This document shows positions 23,332-33,173 of a stretch of DNA of 64,000 nucleotides, one piece after another. How positions within the stretch are numbered: position 1 is the stretch's first letter; each line of letters opens with the position of its first letter. Both the position numbers and the translations under genes were made by a program. This DNA is from Rebecca billardiae RCC1528 (lineage: Eukaryota; Haptophyta). The notes under the pieces were generated by a model. The model saw only the letters and a list, made by a program, of their open reading frames with translations. It was not told the DNA's origin and searched no databases. The stretch covers positions 1-64,000 of the forward strand of contig OZ251226.1 in NCBI GenBank assembly GCA_965240325.2. Reading direction: 5' to 3'.

Positions 23332-23826
23332 AAGGGCGGCAGCGGCGAGGCCGCCGCCGGCGCCAACGGCGCCGCCGATGCCGCCGCGAACGGCGCCGCG
23401 AACGGCGCCGCCCGTCGGCGCGGCGGCGGCGCCGAGCGCGCCGCGCCCGTGTTCAGCCCGCTCGCGTCGCCGCGCGGGCTCGAGCCGCTGCCCGACGAGT
23501 TCACGTCCGCGCTGCAGCAGATAGCGTTCAGCTACGAGGGGCCGCAGAGCCACTGGCACCCGCGCGCGCGCGCGCGCACCTTCGCGCCGCCCGACGGCTC
23601 GCCCGCCGCCTCGCCGACGGCGCGCTCGTCGCTGTCCGCGCAGCTCGCGGCCGCGTCGCTGCGCGCCGAGCTGCAGCAGCCGCCCGCGCCCGGCGGCGGC
23701 AGCGCGGACGGCGGCGCGCAGCCGGGCGGCCCGCGGCGCCTCGGCGGCGCGGCGCCCGACGGCGCGAGGGGCGCGCACGCGCGCGGCGCGCCGCCGCCCA
23801 TCAACCTCAGCGTCGCCGACACCTGA
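20809..23826 (+). CDS. AGC-family Ser/Thr protein kinase
   Basis: Three exons: 20809-22502, 22645-23035, 23146-23826; about 921 aa. The first 440 residues are low complexity (Ala, Gly, Pro, acidic), with no clear lipid-binding domain. The kinase domain has a Gly loop IGRGGFGKVYEV from residue 445, the VAIK-type Lys at 468 (FAMKVLDK), HRDLKPEN split across intron 1 at residues 564-565, DFG at 584-586, and the AGC activation segment SFCGTVEYMAPE (601-612), so Ser601 is the expected activation-loop phosphosite. AHPFFAHLTW opens the AGC tail, and IAFSYEG may be a divergent hydrophobic motif. A poly-Gly run of about 14 residues lies in the tail. Introns are 142 and 110 nt. The subfamily (S6K/AKT/PKA-like) cannot be settled from sequence alone. 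Confidence 0.88.
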
Positions 23827-24057
23827 GGCGGAGTAGGCTGCGTGCGCTGTGACCGTCGACATCATTCTCATTCGGCTCGCGGGCGGGTGTACTAACAGTC
23901 CTACCTGTGTCGTTAAATCATAGAATGAGTATGATGAAACGATAGCGCACGTAACGTCTACAGTAACGACTACTACCGTCGTCAAGACTCAAGAAGTCAG
24001 CGCGCGGTGCGGATCGCGTGAGCCGCTGAGGGCTGAGAGCGCATCCCGACGCGCCGC

Positions 24058-24933
24058 ATGGCCCACCCCCCGCCCGCCGCGCGCCGAGAACGACGCGCTC
24101 GCGCGCTGCTCGCGGCGGCGGCGCTGCTCGCGGCGGCGCCGCTGGACGCGCTGCGCGACAAGGTCTTCTGCCTCGGCCCGGGCAAGACCGGCACCTCCTC
24201 GCTCGAGCGCATCTTCCGCGTGCGCGGGTACACGCCGTGCCACGGCGCGTGCTCGGGCATGGCCAACTGGGCGACGGCGACGAAGAAGCACGACAGGGCG
24301 CTGCTCGCGAAGAACGACGCGTTCATGGACCACGGCACGCAGGCGGACTTTGAGTGGCTCGCCGGCGCGTACCCCCGCGCGCGCTTCCTCCTCAACACGC
24401 GCGCGCTGCACACGTGGCTCGTCTCGAAGAGCGACCACGTCGGCCGCAAGCGCGAGCAGGCGGGGTGCGCGTTCGTCGGCACGGCGGCGAGCTGCCCCGC
24501 CGCGGGCACGGGCGGGCAGAACTCGAACGGCACGCTCGCCGAGTGGGTCCTCAGCGCCGCGCGCTCGCAGGAGCGCGCCCTCGCCTTCTTCAACCGCAGC
24601 GCCGCGCTGCGCAACCGGTTTGCGGCGATGGACGTCGAGGGCTGGGCGGACGCGGACGTGAACCGCGCGATCGACTGGCTCACGCGCGGCAGCCCGGAGG
24701 CGGCGCGGCACAGCGTGCGCCGGCTCGTGCTCTCGCCCGCCGACGTGCCGCTCCAGCGCCACGCGCACTCCGAGGTGCCCGACGCGAACACGCACACGCA
24801 CCCGCGGCAGACGGCCGCGCGCGTGGCCGAGCTGCTCGCGCGCCTCGGCTGCGCCGGCGCGCCCGGCCGCAGCATCTTCTACAGCGAGTGCGCGCGGCGC
24901 GCGGCGAAGCACGTCGCCGAGGTGGGCGACTGA
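24058..24933 (+). CDS. Sulfotransferase-like protein with signal peptide
   Basis: Single exon, 291 aa. An N-terminal hydrophobic segment (about residues 15-32) suggests secretory-pathway or Golgi targeting. It is followed by a PAPS-binding P-loop (CLGPGKTGTSSLERIF, about 38-53) and a 3'-phosphate-binding segment (YPRARFLLNTRALHTWLVSK, about 105-124), the two landmark motifs of sulfotransferases. Members transfer sulfate from PAPS to sugars, peptides or lipids; the acceptor is unknown. Lumenal Cys residues would suit a Golgi enzyme. It lies 231 nt downstream of the AGC kinase on the same strand and has its own start. Confidence 0.75.
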   Translation: MAHPPPAARRERRARALLAAAALLAAAPLDALRDKVFCLGPGKTGTSSLERIFRVRGYTPCHGACSGMANWATATKKHDRALLAKNDAFMDHGTQADFEWLAGAYPRARFLLNTRALHTWLVSKSDHVGRKREQAGCAFVGTAASCPAAGTGGQNSNGTLAEWVLSAARSQERALAFFNRSAALRNRFAAMDVEGWADADVNRAIDWLTRGSPEAARHSVRRLVLSPADVPLQRHAHSEVPDANTHTHPRQTAARVAELLARLGCAGAPGRSIFYSECARRAAKHVAEVGD

Positions 24934-25522
24934 GGCGGACGCCGCGCGCGCGGGAGGAGGCGCCCGACGATCCGTGACGGTCGGGGCGCGTCGCTGCCGC
25001 CGCGCGTCAGACAGTGCAGCGCGCTGCGCGCTGACGAGTGGTCGTGGCGGCGAGCTTTGCTCACTACTGCTCAGCTGACGGGCTCTGACGCGCGACGGAT
25101 GCATCATATCGCGTCGTCGTATATGTAGTCAGCGCGCATGTGACGAGCAGCAACGGTGTACATGCGGAGCAGTCGTATCACTCATATGATGCAGCGCCGC
25201 TGAGTCCGGAGTCGGCGGACTGAATCAGACGACGAATGTAGCAGTAGCAGTATAAACTCGTCATGCGCCATGATTATCACTGATCCACTGACAGTGCGGT
25301 GCTGATGCTGCCGATGCCGACGATCGCGCGATATATCGGCGACGGCACGGACCTGCGTCGCGATACGAGTCTCTCGGTCGGTCCCACACCCTTGCGGAGC
25401 CCTGGACGGCGGCTCACCGGACGACGAGCGGACTCGGCCGCCAGCCATCGTCATCCGTCGCCACGGCCGCACGGCGACGCGCGCGCGCGCGCCCTGTGCC
25501 GCGCCGCGCTCAGCAGCAGGGC
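24934..25522. other. 3'-3' intergenic spacer
   Basis: Spacer between two converging genes, with mixed composition and somewhat lower GC than the genes. It should contain both 3' UTRs. No feature is supported. Confidence 0.55.
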
Positions 25523-28500
25523 TCAGGCGTTGCACCGCGGCCGCGGCTCCGCGCCCGCCGCCGCCGCCTCGTCCGAATCGTCGCCGGCCGGCGCGTGCGC
25601 GGCTTGGCGCACGCGGACGCTGCGCATGTCCACGAGCTGGAAGGCCGCGCCGGCCGACGCGGCCCCGGACGACGCGGGGCTCGGCGCGGGCTCGCCCTCG
25701 TCCGCCAGGCTCTCGACGGTGGAGCGCGGCGTGTGCCGCACGCTCGCCCGCTCGACGGGTCCAATGTACGCGCGCACGGTGCTGTTGAAGCCGCCCACGG
25801 TCGCGAGCTCGGCCGCGAGCTTGGCGCGGTCGCGCACGGTGCTGGGCGGCGCGCTGCCCACGGCGAACATCACGTGGAAGGCTGCGTGCGCGGAGGAGGG
25901 GTGGGCGGGGGGCCACGGGCGGCGCGCGTGAGCGTGCGCGTCGCGCGAGCGCGCTCGGCGCGCGTCGCGCTTGCCGCGTGCCGCGCGCGCGCGCGTGCGC
26001 CCTCACCCTCGAGCGCGCCCACAAGCTCCCTGCGCGCGCGCGCGCTCGGCTGCGTGAGCTCGACCTCGACGTCGGCGAGCTGGCCGCCCGTGGCGAGCCA
26101 CGTGTGCAGCTGCAGCACGCACGTGAGGCAGTCGGGCGTGCGCGCCGAGCACACGAGCAGCAGCGAGCGGCAGCGCGCCATGTAGGCGGGCACGTGCTCG
26201 AGCAGCTCCCTCGGCGTGAGCGACACGTCCGCGCACGCGACGTCCAGCCACACGCGCGGCGCCACCCCGCGCGCGGCCTCGAAGCGCTCGGCCCAGCGGC
26301 CGATCGCGGCGGCGCGCGCGGCGGCGCCGTCGTCGGCGCAGTGCACGCAGAACGCGTCGGCGGGCTGCGCGTCGGCGGGCGCGCGCTGCGCCGCGGGCTG
26401 CGTGGAGAAGGGGCGGCGCGGCAGCGGCGGCCGCGAGCGCCGCGCCGCGCGCCTGCCGCCGTCCGCGCTCGGCGCGGTCTGCGCGCTCGACGCGTGGCTC
26501 GAGGTGAAGGAGCCGTGGCCCGCGCCCGCGGGCACGATCGACGAGCGCTTCGAGCTCTCCGACGCCGCGGCGGAGGCGGAGGCGAACGAGCCGAGCGAGG
26601 CGAGCGAGGCGAGCGAGGTGAGCGAGGCGAGCGAGGGCGTGCGCACTGCGGACGCAGCCCACGTGGAGCGCACCGCGCCACCGCCACCGCCACCGCCGCC
26701 CGCGCCGCCGCCCGCGCCAGCCTTGGCGCACGCGCCACCCGACGCGCCGACGGCCTCGGCCGGCGCGACGGCGGCGCGGCTGCGGCCGGCGCGCGGCGGG
26801 CGCGGCGGCGCGTGCGCGCCGTCGGCGGCGCGCCACTCCGCCGCGTCCAGCCCCGCCGCCGCGCCGAGCGTGGGGCGCAGCCAGAACTCGAGCGACGCGC
26901 GCGCCGGCCCGTCCAGCGGCAGCGGCGCAAACGCGCCCAGCGCCTCGCGCGCCAGCGCGACGGCGTCGCGCTCGTCGTGCTGCGCGCAGCCGAAGCCGAG
27001 GAGCGGCGCGATCGAGGCGAGCGTGCCGTGCGTCGAGAGCGCGCGCGAGATGCGCGCGCGCAGCTGCAGCCGCAGCCGCGCCGAGAGCTGCACGCGCGCG
27101 GTGCAAAGCATCTGCGCGATCAGCAGCGCGCGCACCACCGAGAACCACGGCCGCACGCGCACCGCGGCCTGGCACTCGACGCACCACATGCGCGCGAGGC
27201 CGAAGAGGGCGAGGTCGAAGGCGAGGTACGTGGCGATGAACGAGGCGGAGAGCAGGTTGAACAGGCCGAGGAAGCTCCACAGCGCACCGTGCACGCGCGC
27301 CAGCCCTCGGCTGCCCGCGCGCGCCGTCAGCCCCACCGCCGCGATCGGCAGCAGCGGCAGCAGCATGTACGACACGAAGATGGACAGCACGAGCCACATC
27401 CGGCGGAAGCGGCCGAGCTCGGGGTGCTCGGGGATGTGCGCGGCGGTGAACGCGTCGGCGTAGGGCCGCGCCGTGAGCGTCCGGCCCAGCAGGCCGAGCA
27501 GGTACGTCCCCGGCAGCAGCGCGTTGGTGAGCACGAGCTGCGCGGCCGGGAAGAGCAGCGCCACCGTGCGCAGCCGCACCGCGTGCGCGCGCACGGGCCG
27601 GAGCGAGAGCGCGAGGCAGCTCAGCGCGAGGCCGTACCCCAGCGGGTAGAGCATCACGTCGCCCAGCGTCACGCGCACGTCGTGCGGCAGGAACGCGAGC
27701 GCCGGCGTGTACGCGAGCGCGAAGACGAGCAGCGCCACCAGCCCCGTGCACTGCGCGCTCACGATCAGCAGCCGAGAGCCGCGCGCCGTCTGCGCCGCGC
27801 ACGCACACGCCGCACGCACGAGAGGCGGCGGAGGGGAGGGCGGGGGGCGCGCTCAGCCAGAGGCGCGGACGGCGCGCGCGGGCGGGCGTCGCGCGCGCGC
27901 GGCGCTCACGTGCCGCCGCGCCTCGTCCGACGCCTTCTGCAGCATCGACGCGATCTCGGCGGGCTCGAGCGGCACGCCGCGCAGCGCCCCGCTGGCGGCG
28001 TCGGGCAGCACGCAGCGCCCCCACGCGCCCGCGACCTCGGCGCGCGCGGCGGAGGGCGCGGCGGCGTCCGGCATCACGTGCGGGGAGCGGCGCGCGCCGT
28101 CCGCGGCCGGCGGCTCCGCCGCGCTCGCGGCGCGCGCGCCGCCGCCCGAGCGCGACGAGCGGGACGACTCCTCGAGCGCCTTGCGCCGCAGCGACGCGTC
28201 GGCGAGCAGGCTGCTGCCGCGCACGGTGCCGCCCACGGCGCGCGGCAGCGACGTGTGCGCGTTGCGCATGCGCCACAGCCCCATGCGCCCGCCGGCGCCG
28301 CCGGCCGCGCCGCCGCCGCCGCCGCCGCCGGCCGCGCCCGCCACGCCGCCCGCGTCCGCCGCGTCCGCGTCGGCCGCGCCGGCGGCGCCGCCGCCGCTCG
28401 CGTGGTGCTGCGCGGTGCGCAGCGCGGCCTCGTGGTAGGCGTGGCGCAGCAGCGCGAGCACGGGCGCGAGGCCGACCGCGTGGCCGCGCTCGAGCAGCAG

Positions 28501-29865
28501 GCGGTGCGCGGCGGGCGCGCCCTCGTCGCGCTGCGGCGCGGTCGCGAACGCGTGCTGCGCGCTCGGCAGCGCGGCCATCAGCGCCAGCACGGCGCTGGGC
28601 CGCACGTGGCCGCTCAGCGCGTCGGTGATCTCGGCGGGGAGCGAGGGCGCGGGCGCGGCGCCGTCGTCGGCGCGGCAGAAGGTGGCGCAGAACCACTCGC
28701 GCGTGCACCGCTCCGGCAGCCGCCCCGGCTGCGCCAGCCGCTCCCACAGCGCCTGCAGCCCGCGCCACTGCGCGTCGGCCAGGTAGCCGAGCAGCGCGGA
28801 GCCCGAGCGGTGCGCAAACGAGCGCGTGAGCTGCATCGGCAGCAGCGGCACGGCGTCGCGCGAGACGACGGACATGGGCACGCCCTTGGCGAAGCAGAAG
28901 CCGTACACCGCCTCCGCCGCGCCCATGTCCAGCCCTGCGCCCGCCACGGCACCAGCGGCGCAGCGGCGCAGCGGCGCGCGGGGGAGAAGGCGCACGCGCA
29001 CGCAACCTCAGCACGCAACCTCAGTCGGCCCCGCGCGCGCGCGCGCGCGCGCGCGCGGCGGCGGCGGCGGCGGCGGCGGGGCGCGGCGCGCGCGCGCGCA
29101 CAGTTGTTGACCGCGCTGTCCGGCACCCACGCCGAGCCGCCCACGCCCGGCCGCTGCCCCTGCGCGCGCGCCAGCCCGCCCACCAGCGCGAGCGAGTGCG
29201 TGCGCGCCAGCAGCAGCGCCGGGCAGCGCTCGACCAGCGCCGCGACGTCGGCCATGGAGGAGAGGAGGACGAGGCGGCAGGCCTTGTGCCCGCAGCGCCG
29301 CAGCGAGCGCTCGAGCAGCGCCTGCCCGTCCTCGTGCAGCCGCGCGTCGTCCACCCGCTCCAGCCCCGGCAGCGCGTACTCGTACGGCGCGGGCGCGTGC
29401 ACGTCCAGCCCGGCGCTGCCCACGCCCACCGGCACGTCCAGCACGCCCACGTGGTCGAGGAGGCAGCGGGCGAGGCGCGCGCGCTCGCGCGCCTGCTGCC
29501 CGCCGTTGGTCACCACGGCGCGCAGCCGCACGTGCCGCTGCGCGTGCAGCACCGCCGCGATCAGGATGGCTGCGGCCGGGCGCGCGGGCGCGCGGGCGGG
29601 CGGGCACGCCGCGCGCGCGGCGGCGGGAAGGGGGCGCGCGGGCTCAGCCCGAGCTCGCGGGGCGGACGGCGGCGCGCGCGCGCGCGCGCGAGGCGCGGGG
29701 CGCGGGGCTGCACGCGCTCGCGCCGGCGCCGGCAGAGCGCCGCGCGCGGCGGGCGCCCCGCGCGCGCGCCGCGGCGCCGCAGCGCGCACCCTTGGCGCTA
29801 TCCGGGTCTGGGCCGGGGCTGGCGACGATGATGAGGTCGGTGCGCGCGGGCAGGCGGTGGAACAT
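25523..29865 (-). CDS. Fusion: nucleoside-hydrolase-like domain + polytopic membrane domain + TIR-like domain
   Basis: Five exons: 29865-29790, 29569-29102, 28934-27910, 27789-26007, 25881-25523; about 1236 aa, with the frame kept across every junction. Residues 8 to about 330 resemble inosine-uridine nucleoside hydrolases: DLIIVASPGPDPDSAKAI aligns with the DPGxDxDDE calcium/active-site loop but has Ser for two Asp; then VVTNGG and, across intron 2, NNWLDMGAAEAVY. A Gly/Ala linker follows. From about residue 527 there are at least five hydrophobic helices. Residues about 1001-1100 look TIR-like (FCVHCADDG; VWLDVACADVSLTPRELLEH; CRSLLLVC). The position normally holding the TIR catalytic Glu reads CVLQLHTW, so NADase activity is doubtful. 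The start at 29865 is preferred because upstream in-frame codons have A/T-rich third positions. Likely a membrane sensor or receptor; the ligand is unknown. Confidence 0.72.
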
Positions 29866-31136
29866 GGCGCACGTGCCGTGGCTCGCCGCCCAACCGGTCG
29901 CTGTCCAGCGCGGTGCCCCTCGTTCGCACGCGCTTCGGCGCGGCCGTGCGTGCGCGTGAGAGCCCCCCGCCCAAGCGCAAAGTGCCAAAGTACTCCACGT
30001 CGGTGGGTGCACCGAAGGCTTGGCAATCATCTTGGTGCGTTGCGTTGCAGGGATATCCTCGATGGAACGACTCATCAGAAGAACCCCCAACTGCCGCCCC
30101 AAACCCCAGCAACGAACTACTACTAAACTTTAAAGGGAGGCAGGGAGCTGTGTATCTCCCTCCCGGTCGACCTGCGCTCCGGGCCAAGCGGCCCTAAAAT
30201 AGCGTCAGCCACCAACCTTCAACGAAGGCCCGGGCTTGAACCGCCAACTGCCGAATGGCTTTAGCCAATCAGAGCAAAGCAATCGGGCCGACGGCGAAAC
30301 GATTGAAGATAGGCGGCTCTCGCTTGAGAACTTGATCAGAATGATCGGGGGCAATCTGCCAGCAATCTCCCCTGGCCTGGCACCCGGGGCCGGTGCCTGT
30401 CAAGGTGCGGGCGCCCGGCCAAAACTCGACCGGCCCGCGCCTGTACCGCGCGCGCATGTCGCACCGGCGGCAAGCACTGAGCGGGTCGACCGCAGGCCAC
30501 CGGCGTACCGTGATAGAGTCCGACACAGCCGACCACAGTCCCTGCCGGGCCCAGCGGGCCCGCCGGGCCTCGGCGGCGAAGTCAGCTGCGGACTGGCAGC
30601 GCCCGGCGGTGCCGTCGGCTGCGCGGGGCCGCGGTCCGGCGGGGAGCCGCAAGGAAGCCCTCTGCCTCGGATTGGGGCGCGGGGCTCGGGCTGCTTACTG
30701 GAGCAGTGCATCCCAGGCCGGGAGACTCGGGAGACTGGCGGCGTGCAGCAGCCCGCCGGGAGCGCGCGCTCGCGCCGCGGTGCGGTCCGCCGCCGCGTAC
30801 GGCGTAGCTGACGCGTCGTCCGCGGGCTGTGACACGGCTCGGCAAGCGGCATGGCGCGCCGCGGACAGAATGGGGCATGCACGGTCATCTGATGCTCGCC
30901 AATGCTCACATGCGAGGGGTGCGCTGCCCTTCCAGGCCCGTGGGGGCGGCTGCGCACGCGCGCGAGCAAGGCTGCCCCGCCGTCCTGGCCGTGGGGCAGC
31001 CGTCCATCGCTCCCGCCTCCGCGCCTAACCGGACGGGAGGAATCCGGCGCCCGGACCCGGGCGGCGGCGGCAGGAGGGCTGACGCGCGTCGACTTCCTCG
31101 CTGGCCAACGTCAACGCCCTTTGGCGCCCTCCCGCC
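29866..31136. other. Intergenic region between divergent genes
   Basis: About 1.27 kb of lower GC than the flanking genes, lying between the TIR-like fusion gene (-) and the Ala/Asp-rich glycoprotein (+). A CCAATCAG box occurs at about 30264-30271. A frame at 30236-30811 is open but begins with a non-ATG codon and shows no domain, so I do not call it. Confidence 0.5.
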
Positions 31137-32659
31137 ATGGCCCGCGGCGCGCGCGCGGTGCTCGCGGCGGCGCTGTGCGCGCTGTGCGGCGGCGTGGCCA
31201 GCCCGCCGCCGCCCTCGCCCAGCCCGCCGCCGCCCTCGCCCAGCCCGCCGCCCGGCCCCTCGCCCGAGTGCGGCAACATCTTCGACCTCGAGTGGGTGAT
31301 CCAGAACAGCACGCCCTGGCACGACTTTGCGGGCTGCGAGCACGAGGACCGCGCGGAGTGCGAGGTGAACGAGCGGCTCGCCGTCGGCTGCGCCTGCTTC
31401 TGCGAGCGCTGCCACGCCACGGCGTGCGAGGCCTTCCAGAACCTCACCGACACGACCGAGCGGCCGCCGCCGTCCGCGGACGCTCCGCCGCACGCCTCTG
31501 ACCACGCGGGCGCGGCCGCCGACGCGGCGCGCGGCGGCGGCGCGGGCGCCGATGCGGAGAGCGCGCCAGCCGCACACCCCGGCGCCGACGCCGCCGGCGC
31601 CGCTGCGGACGCCGACGGCGCGGGCGCCGATCCGCACGGCGCAGCCGACGCCACCGCCGACGCCGACGCTGAGAGCGGCGGTGCGGACGGCGTGGGCGGA
31701 GACGCCGCTGCCAGCCATGGCGCGCCTTCCGACGCCGATCCCTCCTCGGCCCACCCGGCCGACCCGCAAGCCGACGCCGACGCCGCTGGCACCGACAACT
31801 CACACAGCGCCGACGCCGCCGACGCCGCCGACGTCGCTGGCACCGCCGACGCTGATGGCGCGCGGGCGGCCGGCGCCGCTCCCGCCGACGCCGACGCCGA
31901 CGCTGACGCCGACAGCGCGGATGGCGCGGACGCGACGGGCGCCGCGCCCGCTGACGCCGACGCCGCTGGCACCGCCGACGCCGACAGCGCTGATGACGCT
32001 GGCACCGACGCCGCTGGCAGCGCGCGCGGGGGCAGCGCCGACGCCGGCAGCGGCGCGCGCGGCGCTGCGGATGGCGGCGGTGTGGATGACGCCGACGGCG
32101 ACTTCTTCGGCGCGGGCGCCGACAGTGCCGCCGATGCGCGCGCCGACGATGCGGCGGACAGCGCGCGCGAGGCCGCGCCTGACGAGGCAGCAGGCCGCGC
32201 GCCGCCGCCGGGCGCCGCGCCGCGCGAGCCAGCGGGCGGCGCGGGCGGCGGCGCGGGCGGCGGCGCGCGCGCGGGCGCGGGCACGGGCGCGGGTGCGGGA
32301 TCGCCGGCGCCCCACGGCACGGCCGGCGGCGGGGGCACGCCGCACCCCGGCGGGCACGCGCCCTCGGCCCGGGAGCCCGCGCGCGGCGGCGCGGGAGGCG
32401 CGCACCACGCGCCAGCCGCGGGCGCTGGCAGCGGGCGCGACTACTACGCAGCGGACGTGGCGGGCGCGGGCGGCGTGGCGCTGCAGCAGCCGCGGCTCGC
32501 GCAGGCGCTGCCCGAGGCGGCGACCGCGGGCGCGGTGCTGCTCACCCTCGTGCTCGTCGGCGCGATCGCCGTGCGCGCGCGCTCGCGGCTGCACCCCGCC
32601 CCCTCCGCGCCCGGCGCGCTGCCCTTCCCGCGCAAGCCGCGCGCCGCCTCCGCGCACAC

Positions 32660-32690
<31 letters not shown>

Positions 32691-33173
32691 TTTGGCAATG
32701 CGGAGGAGGCGGGGCGCTGGCGCGGCACGGCGGGGGCGCGAGCCGACGGCCGCGCGGACGGCGACCTCGGCGCGGGCGAGGACGGCGAGCTCGACGGAGA
32801 CCTCGAGATGGCGACCCTGCGCACCGCGCGCGCCGTGCGGCACAGCGGCGGCGGCGGCGGCGGCGCCGACGACGTCTGGGCGGCCGGCGGGTGCGCGGGG
32901 CGGCCACCCGTGCGCGCGAGCGTGGCGGGGGGCGCGTTCGAGCCGCGCGGCGCGCGCCGCTCGGCGGGCGCGGCCGGCGCGGACGCCGACGGCTTTGGGT
33001 GCGGCGGCCGCGGAGACGAGTGGGCGCAGCGCGCGGCGCGCGGCGGCGGCGGCTTTGCCGCGGACGGCCGGCCGCGCTTTGGCGGCGGCGAGGGCGGCGC
33101 GCGCGGCGTGGGCGGGCGGTACGGCGCGCTGCCGACGCGCGAGGCGGAGGAGGAGGAGGACGAGATGCTCTGA
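31137..33173 (+). CDS. Type I membrane protein with proline-rich and Ala/Asp-rich ectodomain
   Basis: Single exon, 678 aa. Signal peptide (about residues 1-21), then SPPPPSPSPPPP-type repeats typical of hydroxyproline-rich algal and plant wall glycoproteins, then a compact Cys-rich module (about 45-105, eight Cys, N-glycosylation sites at NST and NLT). About 240 residues of imperfect Ala/Asp/Gly/Thr repeats (GTADADSA, PADADADADA) follow, giving a long acidic stalk. One transmembrane helix lies at about 462-480, with a basic-then-acidic cytoplasmic tail of about 195 residues ending EEEEEDEML. The acidic stalk could bind calcium or act as a mucin-like spacer; this is inference. No homologous enzyme domain is seen. 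Confidence 0.75.

Noticed and set aside
25978-30126. 1382-aa plus-strand open frame opposite the nucleoside-hydrolase/TIR-like gene
   Set aside because: It is an Arg/His-rich antisense shadow of GC3-rich coding sequence, with no domains, while the minus strand shows introns and recognisable domains.
30236-30811. 191-aa plus-strand frame between the TIR-like fusion gene and the glycoprotein gene
   Set aside because: It begins with a non-ATG codon, codon use does not match neighbouring genes and no domain is visible.
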